Below are positions 36,683 through 46,087 of a DNA stretch of 64,000 nucleotides, piece after piece. This DNA comes from Thermoleophilia bacterium (GTDB lineage Bacteria > Actinomycetota > Thermoleophilia > Miltoncostaeales > Miltoncostaeaceae). The notes beneath the pieces are model-generated. The model did no database searches. It had not been told where the DNA came from and worked only from the letters and a program-made list of their open reading frames with translations. The first letter of the stretch is position 1. Each line of letters starts with the position of its first letter. Location of the stretch: positions 1 through 64,000 of the forward strand of contig JADGPG010000072.1 of the NCBI GenBank assembly GCA_017882545.1. Reading direction: 5' to 3'. The position numbers and the translations under genes are program-made.

Positions 36683-36958
36683 CTACTCCGTTCCGCCGGG
36701 GTCCTCTTGGAGCCGGTCCACATCCGGAATGCGACCGGCGAGAATCCGGGCGAGAGCATCCACGTCCACCACAGACAGCGCCCCCTCATCCTTTGTGGTG
36801 AGCCGGCGGACGAGCTCCTGGCGGAGCATGTCGATCCTCCCGTGCAGCACCCGGCGCTGCATCGAGACCTCACGCTCAGCTTGAGTCAGATCCTTGATGA
36901 GCTGTTTGAGCTCGATATCGGGGAGTAACGCAAGGTCGGGAAGCGGGTCGAGCTCCAT
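36683..36958 (-). CDS. RsiG-like (c-di-GMP-type) anti-sigma family protein
   Basis: E(REV)S(MQ)R(RVL)H(GRI)D helix (AEREVSMQRRVLHGRIDMLRQEL) matching the RsiG signature E(x)3S(x)2R(x)3Q(x)3D with Q->H; SD AAGGAG. Confidence 0.7.
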   Translation of the reverse strand: MELDPLPDLALLPDIELKQLIKDLTQAEREVSMQRRVLHGRIDMLRQELVRRLTTKDEGALSVVDVDALARILAGRIPDVDRLQEDPGGTE

Positions 36959-36989
36959 CTGAGTGGCTCCTTCGCGGTGGCAGATCGAC

Positions 36990-37031
36990 AGCATAGCGCC
37001 ACAAGGGGCGAACCCTCAACTTCGGGTTGAG
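36990..37031 (-). promoter_or_regulatory. Promoter of the rsiG-like/FHA/merR/apt/ppgK operon with palindromic operator
   Basis: TTGAGG (37019-37014), 18-nt spacer, TATGCT (36995-36990); palindrome CTCAAC-TTCGG-GTTGAG 37015-37031 overlaps the -35. Confidence 0.6.
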
Positions 37032-37585
37032 ATACCTCTCCCCCGCAATGTACCGACCGCCACCCAGACGTAGTGCCCAAAACTGGCCACCGACAGGACA
37101 ACCGCGATCCAGAAGAGGATGTCAATCCACGTGGCCGTGCTTAACAGCGCCAGTCCTACGGCCGTCATGGCCAGAAACGACGAGGTCTTGCCGAACATAT
37201 CCACGCGAAGGTCGATGCCGGAGTTGCGCATGACGATGACCCCGATGATCAGCGCGGCATCCCGTACCAGGATGATCAACGGGCCCAGCGGGCCGAACCG
37301 GCCGATCGCGATCAGGCCGATGAGCCCGACGGCGACCAGCATGCGATCCGCGAACGGGTCGGCGATACGACCGAAGTCCGATTCGGCATGCAGCGCACGG
37401 GCCAATTTCCCGTCGATGAAATCGGTGATGGCGACCGCTGCGAACGTCCATGCGGCCATCGCGCTGGTTGGGCCACCGTCAGCGGCCAGCATCCAGACGA
37501 TCACTGGCAGCGCGAGCAGCCGCGCCACCGTCAGCGCGTTCGGTACCCAGGTCAGCCGGCTGGCTGTGTGTGGACTGACGCGCAT
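37016..37585 (-). CDS. pgsA: CDP-diacylglycerol--glycerol-3-phosphate 3-phosphatidyltransferase
   Basis: CDP-alcohol phosphotransferase motif TDFIDGKLARALHAESDFGRIADPFADR (DG..AR...G..D...D). Confidence 0.88.
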   Translation of the reverse strand: MRVSPHTASRLTWVPNALTVARLLALPVIVWMLAADGGPTSAMAAWTFAAVAITDFIDGKLARALHAESDFGRIADPFADRMLVAVGLIGLIAIGRFGPLGPLIILVRDAALIIGVIVMRNSGIDLRVDMFGKTSSFLAMTAVGLALLSTATWIDILFWIAVVLSVASFGHYVWVAVGTLRGRGISTRS

Positions 37586-37594
37586 GAGAAAGAG

Positions 37595-37671
<77 letters not shown>

Positions 37672-37751
37672 TGACACGGGGCAAGGCTACCACAGCCTAT
37701 TTGCCCTCCCCCGGCGCCGCGGCCCCCGCGCGGGCGACCGGGAGGCCGCCG

Positions 37752-39446
37752 TCACCGCTGGCGCGACCAGAGACTCAGGATCGCCTCGGCGGCCCCGTGC
37801 AGGGGAACGTCGCACCGCTCGCGCCCGCGGCGGACCTGCACCTCAAGCGGCCCGTCGGGCAGCGTGCGCTTGCCGATGGTCACACGAATCGGGCAGCCCA
37901 GCAACTCGGCCTCGACGAACTTCTCGCCCGGCTTGGTCGCCTCACGGTCGTCGAGCAGGACCTCGAGCCCCAGGTCGGTCAGCTGCCCGAACAGGGCGGC
38001 GGCAAAGTCTGCCTGCGGGGTCGCCGCATCGCCGACAAGAACGATATGGACGTCGAACGGCGCGAGCGCCTTCGGCCAGACGATGCCGGCCTCGTCGTGG
38101 GACTGCTCAATGGCGGCCGCCAGCACACGGGCGGGGCCGATCCCGTACGAGCCCATGACGATCGGCCGCTCTTGGCTGTCCGCGTTGAGATAGGTCGCAC
38201 CGAGCGGTTCGGAGTACTTAGTGCCCAGCTTGAAAATGTTGCCGATCTCGATGACCGGCTCCAATACCAGCGGCTCGCCCGAGACCGGGCAGCCTTCGCC
38301 GGCCAGCACGGTCCGGATGTCGGCCTGCTCCGCGGCGAAGTCGCGCCCGAGCACGACCCCGCGCAGATGTTCTCCGTCGCGGTTGGCTCCGGTGACGTAG
38401 TGGCCCGTTGCGATCGTCGGATCGGCAACGATCCGCACTCCCTCGAGACCGACGGGCCCGATCGACCCCGGCCCGGCGCCAAACCACTCCCGGATCTCAT
38501 CCGGCTGTGCCGGCCGGTGCCGGCCAACGACGTGGCTGAGCTTCTTTTCGTGCAGCGCGTGCTCGCCGCGCACCAGCGCAAGCACCGGCCCGGTGTCCGT
38601 CACGACCACGACGCTTTTGCACATCCGCCCAGTCGGCAGCCCGGTCGCCGCCGAGAGCTCCTCGATCGTTCCGATCCCCGGCGTCGGAAACGGCTCATAG
38701 GCGGCCGGAGTCTCGCCGAAGTCGGGGTCGATCGCGACCGACACCGCGAGCTCGACGTTGGCCGCGTACGCGCCCGACGGGGCCCGGGCGATCGTGTCCT
38801 CGCCGGCCGGGCTCGGCGCCATGAACTCGTGCGCGCCCATTCCCCCCATCATCCCGACATCCGATTCGACCATGTACCAATCGAGTCCGGCGCGGTCGAA
38901 CATGCGAGCGTAAGCCTCGGCATGCGCCTCGTACGACCTTGCCAGGCCCGCCTCGTCAACATCGAGCGAATACGAGTCTTTCATGGTGAATTCGCGCACC
39001 CGCAGAATGCCGCTCTTGGGGCGCGGCTCGTCACGAAGCTTGGTCTGAAACTGGTACCAGCTCTGCGGGAGGTCGCGGTATGAACGGATTTCCCGCGCCG
39101 CATGCCAGGTGATGATTTCCTCATGGGTCATCCCGAGCACCATCGCCCGCCCACTCCGGTCTTGGAGGCGAAACTGCTCGTCCAACCCGTATCGCCCCGT
39201 GGCCTCCCAGATCTCCGCCGGTTGCATCACCGGCAGCTGGAACTCCTGAGCCCCGATCCGGTCCATCTCCTCACGGATGACGGTGGTGATCCGCCCCAAC
39301 GACCGCAGACCGAACGGCAGGAAGCTGTAAAGCCCGGACGCCAGCTGACGCACAAGTCCGGCGCGAACCATCAGCTTGTGGCTGATCGCCTCGGCGTCGG
39401 CCGGCGCATCGCGCAGGGTGGGCCAAAACCGTCCGGACAAACGCAT
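37752..39446 (-). CDS. proS: Prolyl-tRNA synthetase (bacterial type)
   Basis: GLYSFLPFGLRSL, LGMTHEEIITWHAAREIRSYRDLPQSWYQFQTKLRDEPRPKSGILRVREFTMKDSYS. Confidence 0.96.
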   Translation of the reverse strand: MRLSGRFWPTLRDAPADAEAISHKLMVRAGLVRQLASGLYSFLPFGLRSLGRITTVIREEMDRIGAQEFQLPVMQPAEIWEATGRYGLDEQFRLQDRSGRAMVLGMTHEEIITWHAAREIRSYRDLPQSWYQFQTKLRDEPRPKSGILRVREFTMKDSYSLDVDEAGLARSYEAHAEAYARMFDRAGLDWYMVESDVGMMGGMGAHEFMAPSPAGEDTIARAPSGAYAANVELAVSVAIDPDFGETPAAYEPFPTPGIGTIEELSAATGLPTGRMCKSVVVVTDTGPVLALVRGEHALHEKKLSHVVGRHRPAQPDEIREWFGAGPGSIGPVGLEGVRIVADPTIATGHYVTGANRDGEHLRGVVLGRDFAAEQADIRTVLAGEGCPVSGEPLVLEPVIEIGNIFKLGTKYSEPLGATYLNADSQERPIVMGSYGIGPARVLAAAIEQSHDEAGIVWPKALAPFDVHIVLVGDAATPQADFAAALFGQLTDLGLEVLLDDREATKPGEKFVEAELLGCPIRVTIGKRTLPDGPLEVQVRRGRERCDVPLHGAAEAILSLWSRQR

Positions 39447-39542
39447 GGACCCGCCGCGCGGGGCGGCGGGCATACGCCAAATGTGTGGAGAGTCGTCGCT
39501 CATGACGTCGCACCCTATCGTGCCGGGGCGGCGCCTTTGGGC

Positions 39543-40787
39543 CTAGTCCGCTGTGGCGGCGGCGCCGACGCGCGGATAGTGCGATTCGACATATTCCTCG
39601 ACCATGGCGATGAATTCGTCCGCCAGATGGTCACCCTCAAGCGTGGCGACCTTCTCCCCGTCCACGTACACCGGAGCACGTGGGGATTCGCCAGTTCCCG
39701 GCAGGCTGATGCCGATGCCGGCGGCGCGGCTCTCCCCGGGTCCGTTGACGATGCAGCCCATCACGGCAACCGTAAGATCGGCAACGCCCGGACGTTCGAC
39801 CTTCCAGGCCTCCATCCGGCCGGACAGGTGGCCCTCGATACGCTGAGCCAGCTCCTGGAACACGGTGCTGGTGGTGCGCCCGCAGCCCGGGCAGGCCGTC
39901 ACCTGCGGTCGGAACTGGCGCAGGCCCAGCGACTGCAGCAGCTCGCAGCAGACGCGGACCTCGAGCGAACGGTCCGCGCCCGGCTCCGGGGTAAGGCTCG
40001 CGCGGATCGTGTCACCAATTCCCTGCTGGAGGAGGATCGCCAGGGCGGCTGAGCTGGCGACGATCCCCTTACTGGACATGCCGGCCTCGGTCAGGCCCAA
40101 ATGCAGAGGGTAGTCGCAGCGTGCCGCGAGTTCTTCGTAGACGGCGACCATCTCCTGGAGACGGCTCGCCTTACACGACAGGACGATCTTGTCGTGGGCC
40201 AGGCCAAGCTCCTCGGCGGCCTCGGCCGACGACACGGCGCTGGCGATCATCGCTTCGCGGACGACCACGTCCGCCGCCTGCGGTTCGGGGCGGCGCGCAT
40301 TGAGGTCCATCAGTTCGTCGAGCAACTCCGGATCCAACGAACCGAAGTTGACACCGATCCGCACGGGGCGGTCGAAGTCGATCGCGACACCCACAATCTC
40401 GGAGAAGTGCGCGTCATGGCGCGCACCGCGCCCGACGTTACCGGGGTTGATCCGGTACTTGGCAAGCGCGTCCGCGCAATCCGGAAATTCGCGCAGCAGC
40501 GTGTGGCCGTTGTAGTGGAAGTCGCCGACCAGCGGGACGTCGACCCCATGGACCTCCTCCAGGCGGGAGCGGATCTCGGCCACCCGCGCGGCGCTCGCGC
40601 GGTTGTTGACCGTGATGCGCACGATCTCAGAACCCGCACGGGCGAGCGCCGCGACCTGCTCTGCCGTCGCGCTCGCGTCGGCCGTGTCGGTATTGGTCAT
40701 CGACTGGACCACGACCGGTGCACCGCCGCCGATGGTCACCGACCCGACGCGGCATGCCGCGCTCACCCGTCGCGTGGACTCATTCAT
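39543..40787 (-). CDS. ispG: 4-hydroxy-3-methylbut-2-en-1-yl diphosphate synthase
   Basis: [50 protein letters not shown]. Confidence 0.97.
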   Translation of the reverse strand: MNESTRRVSAACRVGSVTIGGGAPVVVQSMTNTDTADASATAEQVAALARAGSEIVRITVNNRASAARVAEIRSRLEEVHGVDVPLVGDFHYNGHTLLREFPDCADALAKYRINPGNVGRGARHDAHFSEIVGVAIDFDRPVRIGVNFGSLDPELLDELMDLNARRPEPQAADVVVREAMIASAVSSAEAAEELGLAHDKIVLSCKASRLQEMVAVYEELAARCDYPLHLGLTEAGMSSKGIVASSAALAILLQQGIGDTIRASLTPEPGADRSLEVRVCCELLQSLGLRQFRPQVTACPGCGRTTSTVFQELAQRIEGHLSGRMEAWKVERPGVADLTVAVMGCIVNGPGESRAAGIGISLPGTGESPRAPVYVDGEKVATLEGDHLADEFIAMVEEYVESHYPRVGAAATAD

Positions 40788-40799
40788 TGCTGGCCAAGC

Positions 40800-41882
40800 C
40801 TACTTGCCGAGCACGGTGCCGTTGGCGATGTTGATGACGTCCTTCTGGGCGACGACGACGAACAGGAGGAGCATCAGCGCGATGCCCACAACCGCCGCGC
40901 GTTCAAAGGCGGCCGACGACAAGGCCCTGCCCCGGATCCGCTCGATGACCGCAAACAAGATGTGCCCGCCGTCAAGCGGCGGGATCGGGATCAGATTGAA
41001 GATCGCTAGCGCGAGGCTCAACACGCCGGTGAACGCCAGGACCGTCGCAGCGCCGCGTGACGCCACCTCGGTGTAGACCGCTCCGACGCCGATCACGCTC
41101 TGAACCTGGGTGGGCGTCTGAAACAGACGAACGCCGGTCTCGCGGACGACGAACCATGTGTAGTCGATGCCCTTCCAGACGCCAACCGCGGGGCCGGCCT
41201 GGGCGGTCCCGTAGCCGAACCCGACCCCGAGATGGCCGATACAGCCCTTTTGAGTCGCCGGGCTGCAAGGTGCGCCGGTCGGCGTGACCGACCTGAGCCG
41301 CACCGTGCGAGTGACGTCGGTCCCGTCGTGGGCGTACGTGAGGTGTACCAACGCGCCGGGGTGCGCGGTGAGGATCGTGCGGAAGACTGCCGGGTCGACG
41401 GCCGTCTGGCCGTTGATCGCGACGACCGTATCGCCGGGGCGCATCCCGGCGTTCGCGGCCGGCGACTGCACCTCGACCTGGGCGAGCCGGGCGACCGGCG
41501 CTCCGCCGTTCGGAATCCCGATCCAGTACATCGCGGTGAACGCGACAACCGCGACCAGGACGTTCACGAGCGGACCCGCGGCGATCGTCGCGATCTTGCG
41601 CCACATCGTGGCTGAATAGTACGCACGGGGAACGAGATCCTCGGGGATCTCCTCGTCCCGAGACATCCCGCTGATCTTCACGTAGCCGCCGATCGGCAAC
41701 CATCCGATCGCGTACTGGGTCTCCCCCCGCGTCACGCTGGCGATCGGCCGTCCCATGAAGACCGAGAACCGCTCGACCCGCATCCCGCACCACTTGGCGA
41801 CCACCATGTGGCCCGCCTCGTGGACGAGTACCAGGAAGATCAGAATCCCAACGAATTCGAGGAGATAGCCCCAGGTACTCAC
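40800..41882 (-). CDS. rseP: RIP metalloprotease RseP / site-2 protease with PDZ domain
   Basis: VHEAGHMVVAKW, PDZ-like AGMRPGDTVVAINGQ, NLIPIPPLDGGHILFAVIE. Confidence 0.92.
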   Translation of the reverse strand: MSTWGYLLEFVGILIFLVLVHEAGHMVVAKWCGMRVERFSVFMGRPIASVTRGETQYAIGWLPIGGYVKISGMSRDEEIPEDLVPRAYYSATMWRKIATIAAGPLVNVLVAVVAFTAMYWIGIPNGGAPVARLAQVEVQSPAANAGMRPGDTVVAINGQTAVDPAVFRTILTAHPGALVHLTYAHDGTDVTRTVRLRSVTPTGAPCSPATQKGCIGHLGVGFGYGTAQAGPAVGVWKGIDYTWFVVRETGVRLFQTPTQVQSVIGVGAVYTEVASRGAATVLAFTGVLSLALAIFNLIPIPPLDGGHILFAVIERIRGRALSSAAFERAAVVGIALMLLLFVVVAQKDVINIANGTVLGK

Positions 41883-42988
41883 GCGCCCACCCCCGCCAGG
41901 GCTATCGTGACCTCGTCGCGGGCCAGACGGTCCGCCTCGAGCACCGCAGCGAGCTCATCGCCCCGGCCACCGGACACCCGCTCAAGCGCCGCCTCGACGA
42001 GGGCGGCGATATCGAGGAAACCGATGCGCCCACCCAGGAACGCCGCAACCGCGACCTCGTTGGCCGCGTTCAGCACGGCGGGCGCGGTGCCGCCGGTGCG
42101 TCCGGCCTCCCACGCGAGGGCAAGGCAGCGGAACGTGTCGAGATCCGGCTCCATGAATTCGAGAGTACGCCCTACAAGCGGCATTTCCCCCCGGGCCGGT
42201 GGAGCGTCGGGCCAGCGCAGGCCGAATCCAATCGGCACCCGCATATCGGCTGGCCCGAGGTGGGCCAGGACCGATCCGTCGTCGAGACGGATCATCGCAT
42301 GCACGACCGACTGCGGATGTACCACGACCTCGATGCGGTCGTATCCGACACCAAAAAGGTGGTGGGCCTCGATAACCTCGAGCCCCTTGTTCATGAGCGT
42401 CGCCGAGTCGATCGTAATCTTGGCGCCCATCGTCCAGGTGGGATGGGCGAGCGCGTCTGCCGCGACGACGCCCGCCAGATCGGCGGCTTTCCGGCCACGG
42501 AAGGGGCCGCCCGAGGCGGTCAGGGTGACCGTGCGCAGCCGCTCCGCCGGCACAGTGGCAATCAGCTGAAAGGCGGCCGAGTGTTCGGAGTCGACCGGAA
42601 TGAGGTCGGCGCCGGTCCGCGCCCGGACGGCGGCCACGATCTCGCCCCCGGCGACGAGGGTCTCTTTATTGGCCAGCGCGACCGGCAGTCCCCGCTCCAA
42701 TGCCGCAAGCGTGGGCTGGAGACCGGCGGCGCCGACTAGCGCGTTGAGGACGAGGTCCGGCTGGGCGGCGTCGATCAGATCGCCGAGATCGTCACTCGCC
42801 GCAACCGTCCCGCCCCCCGCCGCGCAGGCCGTGTGCGTGACGCCGTGGGCCGCGGCCTGCTCGCGCATCTGGTCGACCCGCGTGCCGCACGCCAGCCCGC
42901 AGGCCGCCAGATCGGGGCACGCGTCGATGACCTCCAGGGCCTGAACACCGATCGAGCCGGTGGATCCTAAAACGAGAATGCGCCGCAC
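41879..42988 (-). CDS. dxr: 1-deoxy-D-xylulose 5-phosphate reductoisomerase
   Basis: ILVLGSTGSIGVQALEVI, ALANKETLVAGGEIV, PVDSEHSAAFQLI, MNKGLEVIEAHHLFG. Confidence 0.96.
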   Translation of the reverse strand: MRRILVLGSTGSIGVQALEVIDACPDLAACGLACGTRVDQMREQAAAHGVTHTACAAGGGTVAASDDLGDLIDAAQPDLVLNALVGAAGLQPTLAALERGLPVALANKETLVAGGEIVAAVRARTGADLIPVDSEHSAAFQLIATVPAERLRTVTLTASGGPFRGRKAADLAGVVAADALAHPTWTMGAKITIDSATLMNKGLEVIEAHHLFGVGYDRIEVVVHPQSVVHAMIRLDDGSVLAHLGPADMRVPIGFGLRWPDAPPARGEMPLVGRTLEFMEPDLDTFRCLALAWEAGRTGGTAPAVLNAANEVAVAAFLGGRIGFLDIAALVEAALERVSGGRGDELAAVLEADRLARDEVTIALAGVGA

Positions 42989-43050
42989 GAGGTCCCAGTC
43001 TAGCGGGGGTTTCGCGCGCCCCGACTCCCTCCGGTCACCGCGGGACCCGC

Positions 43051-44079
43051 TCAGCCGACGAGCGCCTGGGCCGTCTCGCAAAAGGCCGCCACGAGCGCGA
43101 CCGATGCGTCCAGATCGTCGGGATGCAGCGTCTCGACCGACTGATGGACGTAGCGCGTCGGGATCGAGACACACCCGGCGATCGCACCGTCGCCCGACAG
43201 CTGCAGTTCCCGGGTGTCGGTGCCCCCCCGCGGCATGATCTCCAGCTGATGGCGAATTCCGCGCGCCGCAGCCACCTCCAGCAGATGCTCGACGACCGCC
43301 GTGGGCACGATGACGCTCGTGTCATACACCTTGATCGCCGCCCCTCCCCCGACCACCGACACCTGCTGGTGCGGCTGCGTGCCGGGTCCGTCGTTGGCGA
43401 GCGTGATGTCCATCGCAAGCGCGACATCCGGGCGGATCCGGGCGGCCGCTACGCGGGCACCGCGAAGGCCCACCTCCTCTTGGACGGCGGCGACGGCGAA
43501 TATCTCGCAGTCGTGCGCCTCGAGGGCGCGCATCGCCTCGATCATCACGTACAGGCCGGCGCGGTTGTCAAGACTCTTGCTGGTGACCAGGTCGCCCAGG
43601 CGCGAGAGCTCCCGCTCGCGGGTCACGACGTCCCCGGGGCGGACGAGCTCGCGGACGCGCTCGGCCGGCAGGCCGACGTCCACGTAGAAGTCCTCGAGCT
43701 TCGGTGCGCGCTTGCGGTCCTCGTCGCTCATCAAGTGCACGGCGGTCGTACCCATCACCCCGAGCAGGTCGTCCCGACCGTGGACGATCACCCGCTGAGC
43801 GGTAAGCGTCTTCGCGTCGAACCCCCCGAGGGGCAGCACCCGTAAAAAGCCGGAGTCTTCGATGTGCTGGACCATGAACGCGATCTCATCCATGTGGGCG
43901 CACAGCATCAAGCGCGGGCCTGGTCCGGCCTTCCGGGCGACGAAGTTGCCGAGGGGATCGGTCGAGGTCTCGTCGGCGAGGGGTGCGAGCTCGCGCGCGA
44001 CGACGCGCCGGATCGCCTCCTCGTGCCCCGGGGCACCTGGGGTCCTGCAGAGCTCGGCAAGCAGGTCGAAGTTCACCAT
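43051..44079 (-). CDS. M42 family metallopeptidase
   Basis: MLCAHMDEIAFMV, SLDNRAGLYVMIEAM, AAVQEEVGLRGARVAA, PRGGTDTRELQLS. Confidence 0.92.
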   Translation of the reverse strand: MVNFDLLAELCRTPGAPGHEEAIRRVVARELAPLADETSTDPLGNFVARKAGPGPRLMLCAHMDEIAFMVQHIEDSGFLRVLPLGGFDAKTLTAQRVIVHGRDDLLGVMGTTAVHLMSDEDRKRAPKLEDFYVDVGLPAERVRELVRPGDVVTRERELSRLGDLVTSKSLDNRAGLYVMIEAMRALEAHDCEIFAVAAVQEEVGLRGARVAAARIRPDVALAMDITLANDGPGTQPHQQVSVVGGGAAIKVYDTSVIVPTAVVEHLLEVAAARGIRHQLEIMPRGGTDTRELQLSGDGAIAGCVSIPTRYVHQSVETLHPDDLDASVALVAAFCETAQALVG

Positions 44080-44108
44080 CGCCACGCTACAGGGCGCGGG
44101 ATGTCGGC

Positions 44109-44130
44109 GATCATTTGTATGCTTATGATC
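44109..44130. promoter_or_regulatory. Inverted repeat, possible MarR operator
   Basis: GATCAT-N10-ATGATC in the 77-bp divergent region. Confidence 0.45.
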
Positions 44131-44156
44131 ATGTGGTGGCGACCTGGGATTCGGGG

Positions 44157-44624
44157 ATGACCAACACCCCGTCGTCCGTCGGTCCGATGACCGTCGAAGC
44201 GCTGTTGAGCTGGCGCCTGGTCGTCGCCGGGCGTCTCGTGCGCACGATGGCCGACGCGCGCCTGAGCGGCCAGGCGGGCGGGGCACCGGCATTGGGAGCG
44301 TTGCTGCGCCTGGCCGACGAAGACGGAATCAGCCAAGCCGAGCTCGCCCGCCGCCAGCGCGTCGAGGCACCGAGCATGTGCCGGATGGTCGACCGGCTCG
44401 AACGGGACGGTCTTGTCCGGCGCGATCGCGACGATCTCGATCGCCGGGTCATCCGCGTGCGAATCACGGCCGAGGGCCGTGACGCGGCCGCAGCGGGCCG
44501 CGAATCGGTCGCGGAAATCGAGGCGCGCGCCTTCGAAGCCCTGACCGTCGACGAGCGCCAGACGCTTGCCGACCTGCTCGGGCGCCTGCTGGACGGACTC
44601 CCGGAGATTGGAGACACGCCATAG
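44157..44624 (+). CDS. MarR family transcriptional regulator
   Basis: ISQAELARRQRVEAPSMCRMVDRLERDGLVRRDRDDLDRRVIRVRIT. Confidence 0.9.
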   Translation: MTNTPSSVGPMTVEALLSWRLVVAGRLVRTMADARLSGQAGGAPALGALLRLADEDGISQAELARRQRVEAPSMCRMVDRLERDGLVRRDRDDLDRRVIRVRITAEGRDAAAAGRESVAEIEARAFEALTVDERQTLADLLGRLLDGLPEIGDTP

Positions 44625-44650
44625 TCGCCCGCGGCAACCTCAAACTCACG

Positions 44651-46087
44651 ATGGCGGGCCTGATCGTCAGTTCGCTCGCGTTCGCCCTGATGCAGACCCT
44701 GGTGATCCCGGCGCTGCCGGTACTCCAGGCCGACCTGCACACCTCCGCCCAATGGATCACCTGGACCGTCTCCATCTACCTGCTGACGGGATCTGTGGCG
44801 ACGCCGATCATCGGCCGTCTCGGAGACCAGTACGGCAAGGTGCGGATGATGCTCGTCGCCCTGACGTCGTTCTTCGTCGGGTCGATCGGGTGCCTGTTGT
44901 CGTGGAATGTGGCGTCACTGATCGCCTTTCGCGGGATGCAAGGCGTCGGCGCTGCCGTGTTCCCGCTCGCCTACGCGATCATCCGCGATGAGTTCCCTGA
45001 GGAAAAGTGGAGCGTGACGATGGGCACGGTCTCATCGACCCTCGGCGTCGGCGGCGGGCTTGGCATCGTGCTGTCTGGCCTGATCGTCGACAACATGAAC
45101 TGGCGCTGGCTGTTCGTGGTGTCCGCGCTGATCGGCCTCGTCGCGCTGGTGTTGGTCTGGCGCTTCATTCCGGAGTCCCCGGTCCGCGCCCCGGCCAAGC
45201 CCGACATCCTCGGCGCGCTGCTGTTGTCGGCGGGCCTGGTCGCGTTGCTCGTCGCGCTGACCGAAGGGCAGCCGCAGGGGTGGCAGTCGACGTTCGTCCT
45301 GGGAATGTTCGCCGCCGCTGTGGTGTGTCTTGTCGTTTGGGGTGTCGTCGAAGCGCGCGTGGCCCAACCAATGGTCGACATGCGCATGCTGGTCCGCCGC
45401 CCGGTGCTGTTTACGAACCTGACCGCCCTACTGTCGGGCCTTTCGCTGTACGCAACGTGGGTGCTCCTGCCGACGTTCTTCCAGCTTCCCGCGAGTCTTC
45501 CGGCCGCGTACCAGCCATTGGCCGACTACGGCTTCGGGTTGAGCGTGCTGGCGGCGGGCCTCTGGATCCTTCCCTGCAGTTGCGCGATCGTCGTTGCCGG
45601 GCCGATCGGCGGCATCATGGGACGCCGCTTCGGCCCGCGAATCCCGCTCGCGCTGGGGATGTTCCTGTTCGCGATCGGAGCAGCCTCAATTGCGCTCTTC
45701 CACAGCACGGTCGTGGAGGTCTCCATGGCCTTTATGGTCTGCGGCGTCGGTATCGGCTTCGCCTTCGCTGCGATGCCGCGCCTGATCGTCGGCGCGGTCG
45801 CACCGTCCGAGACCGGCGTGGCGACCGGAATGAACAACGTCGTCCGGACCATTGGCGGGGTCATCGGCGCCCAAGTCGCCGCCGCATTGTTGGCCGCCAA
45901 CACGTGGCCCGGTGAGTCGGTCCCGACGATCAACGGCTTCGTTCTCTCGTTCTGGCTGAGTGCATTCTGCGCCTTGATCGGCGTCGCCACCGCGCTGTTG
46001 GTGACCGGTGGCGGGCGGTGGCGCGTGGTCCGTGCGCACGTCGAACCGGCGACGGCGGAGCGGACCCCGGCAACGGAACTCGCCTGA
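44651..46087 (+). CDS. MFS transporter (DHA2-like)
   Basis: IIGRLGDQYGKVRMM, FRGMQGVGAAVFPLAYAIIRDEFPEEKWSVTMG. Confidence 0.9.
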   Translation: MAGLIVSSLAFALMQTLVIPALPVLQADLHTSAQWITWTVSIYLLTGSVATPIIGRLGDQYGKVRMMLVALTSFFVGSIGCLLSWNVASLIAFRGMQGVGAAVFPLAYAIIRDEFPEEKWSVTMGTVSSTLGVGGGLGIVLSGLIVDNMNWRWLFVVSALIGLVALVLVWRFIPESPVRAPAKPDILGALLLSAGLVALLVALTEGQPQGWQSTFVLGMFAAAVVCLVVWGVVEARVAQPMVDMRMLVRRPVLFTNLTALLSGLSLYATWVLLPTFFQLPASLPAAYQPLADYGFGLSVLAAGLWILPCSCAIVVAGPIGGIMGRRFGPRIPLALGMFLFAIGAASIALFHSTVVEVSMAFMVCGVGIGFAFAAMPRLIVGAVAPSETGVATGMNNVVRTIGGVIGAQVAAALLAANTWPGESVPTINGFVLSFWLSAFCALIGVATALLVTGGGRWRVVRAHVEPATAERTPATELA

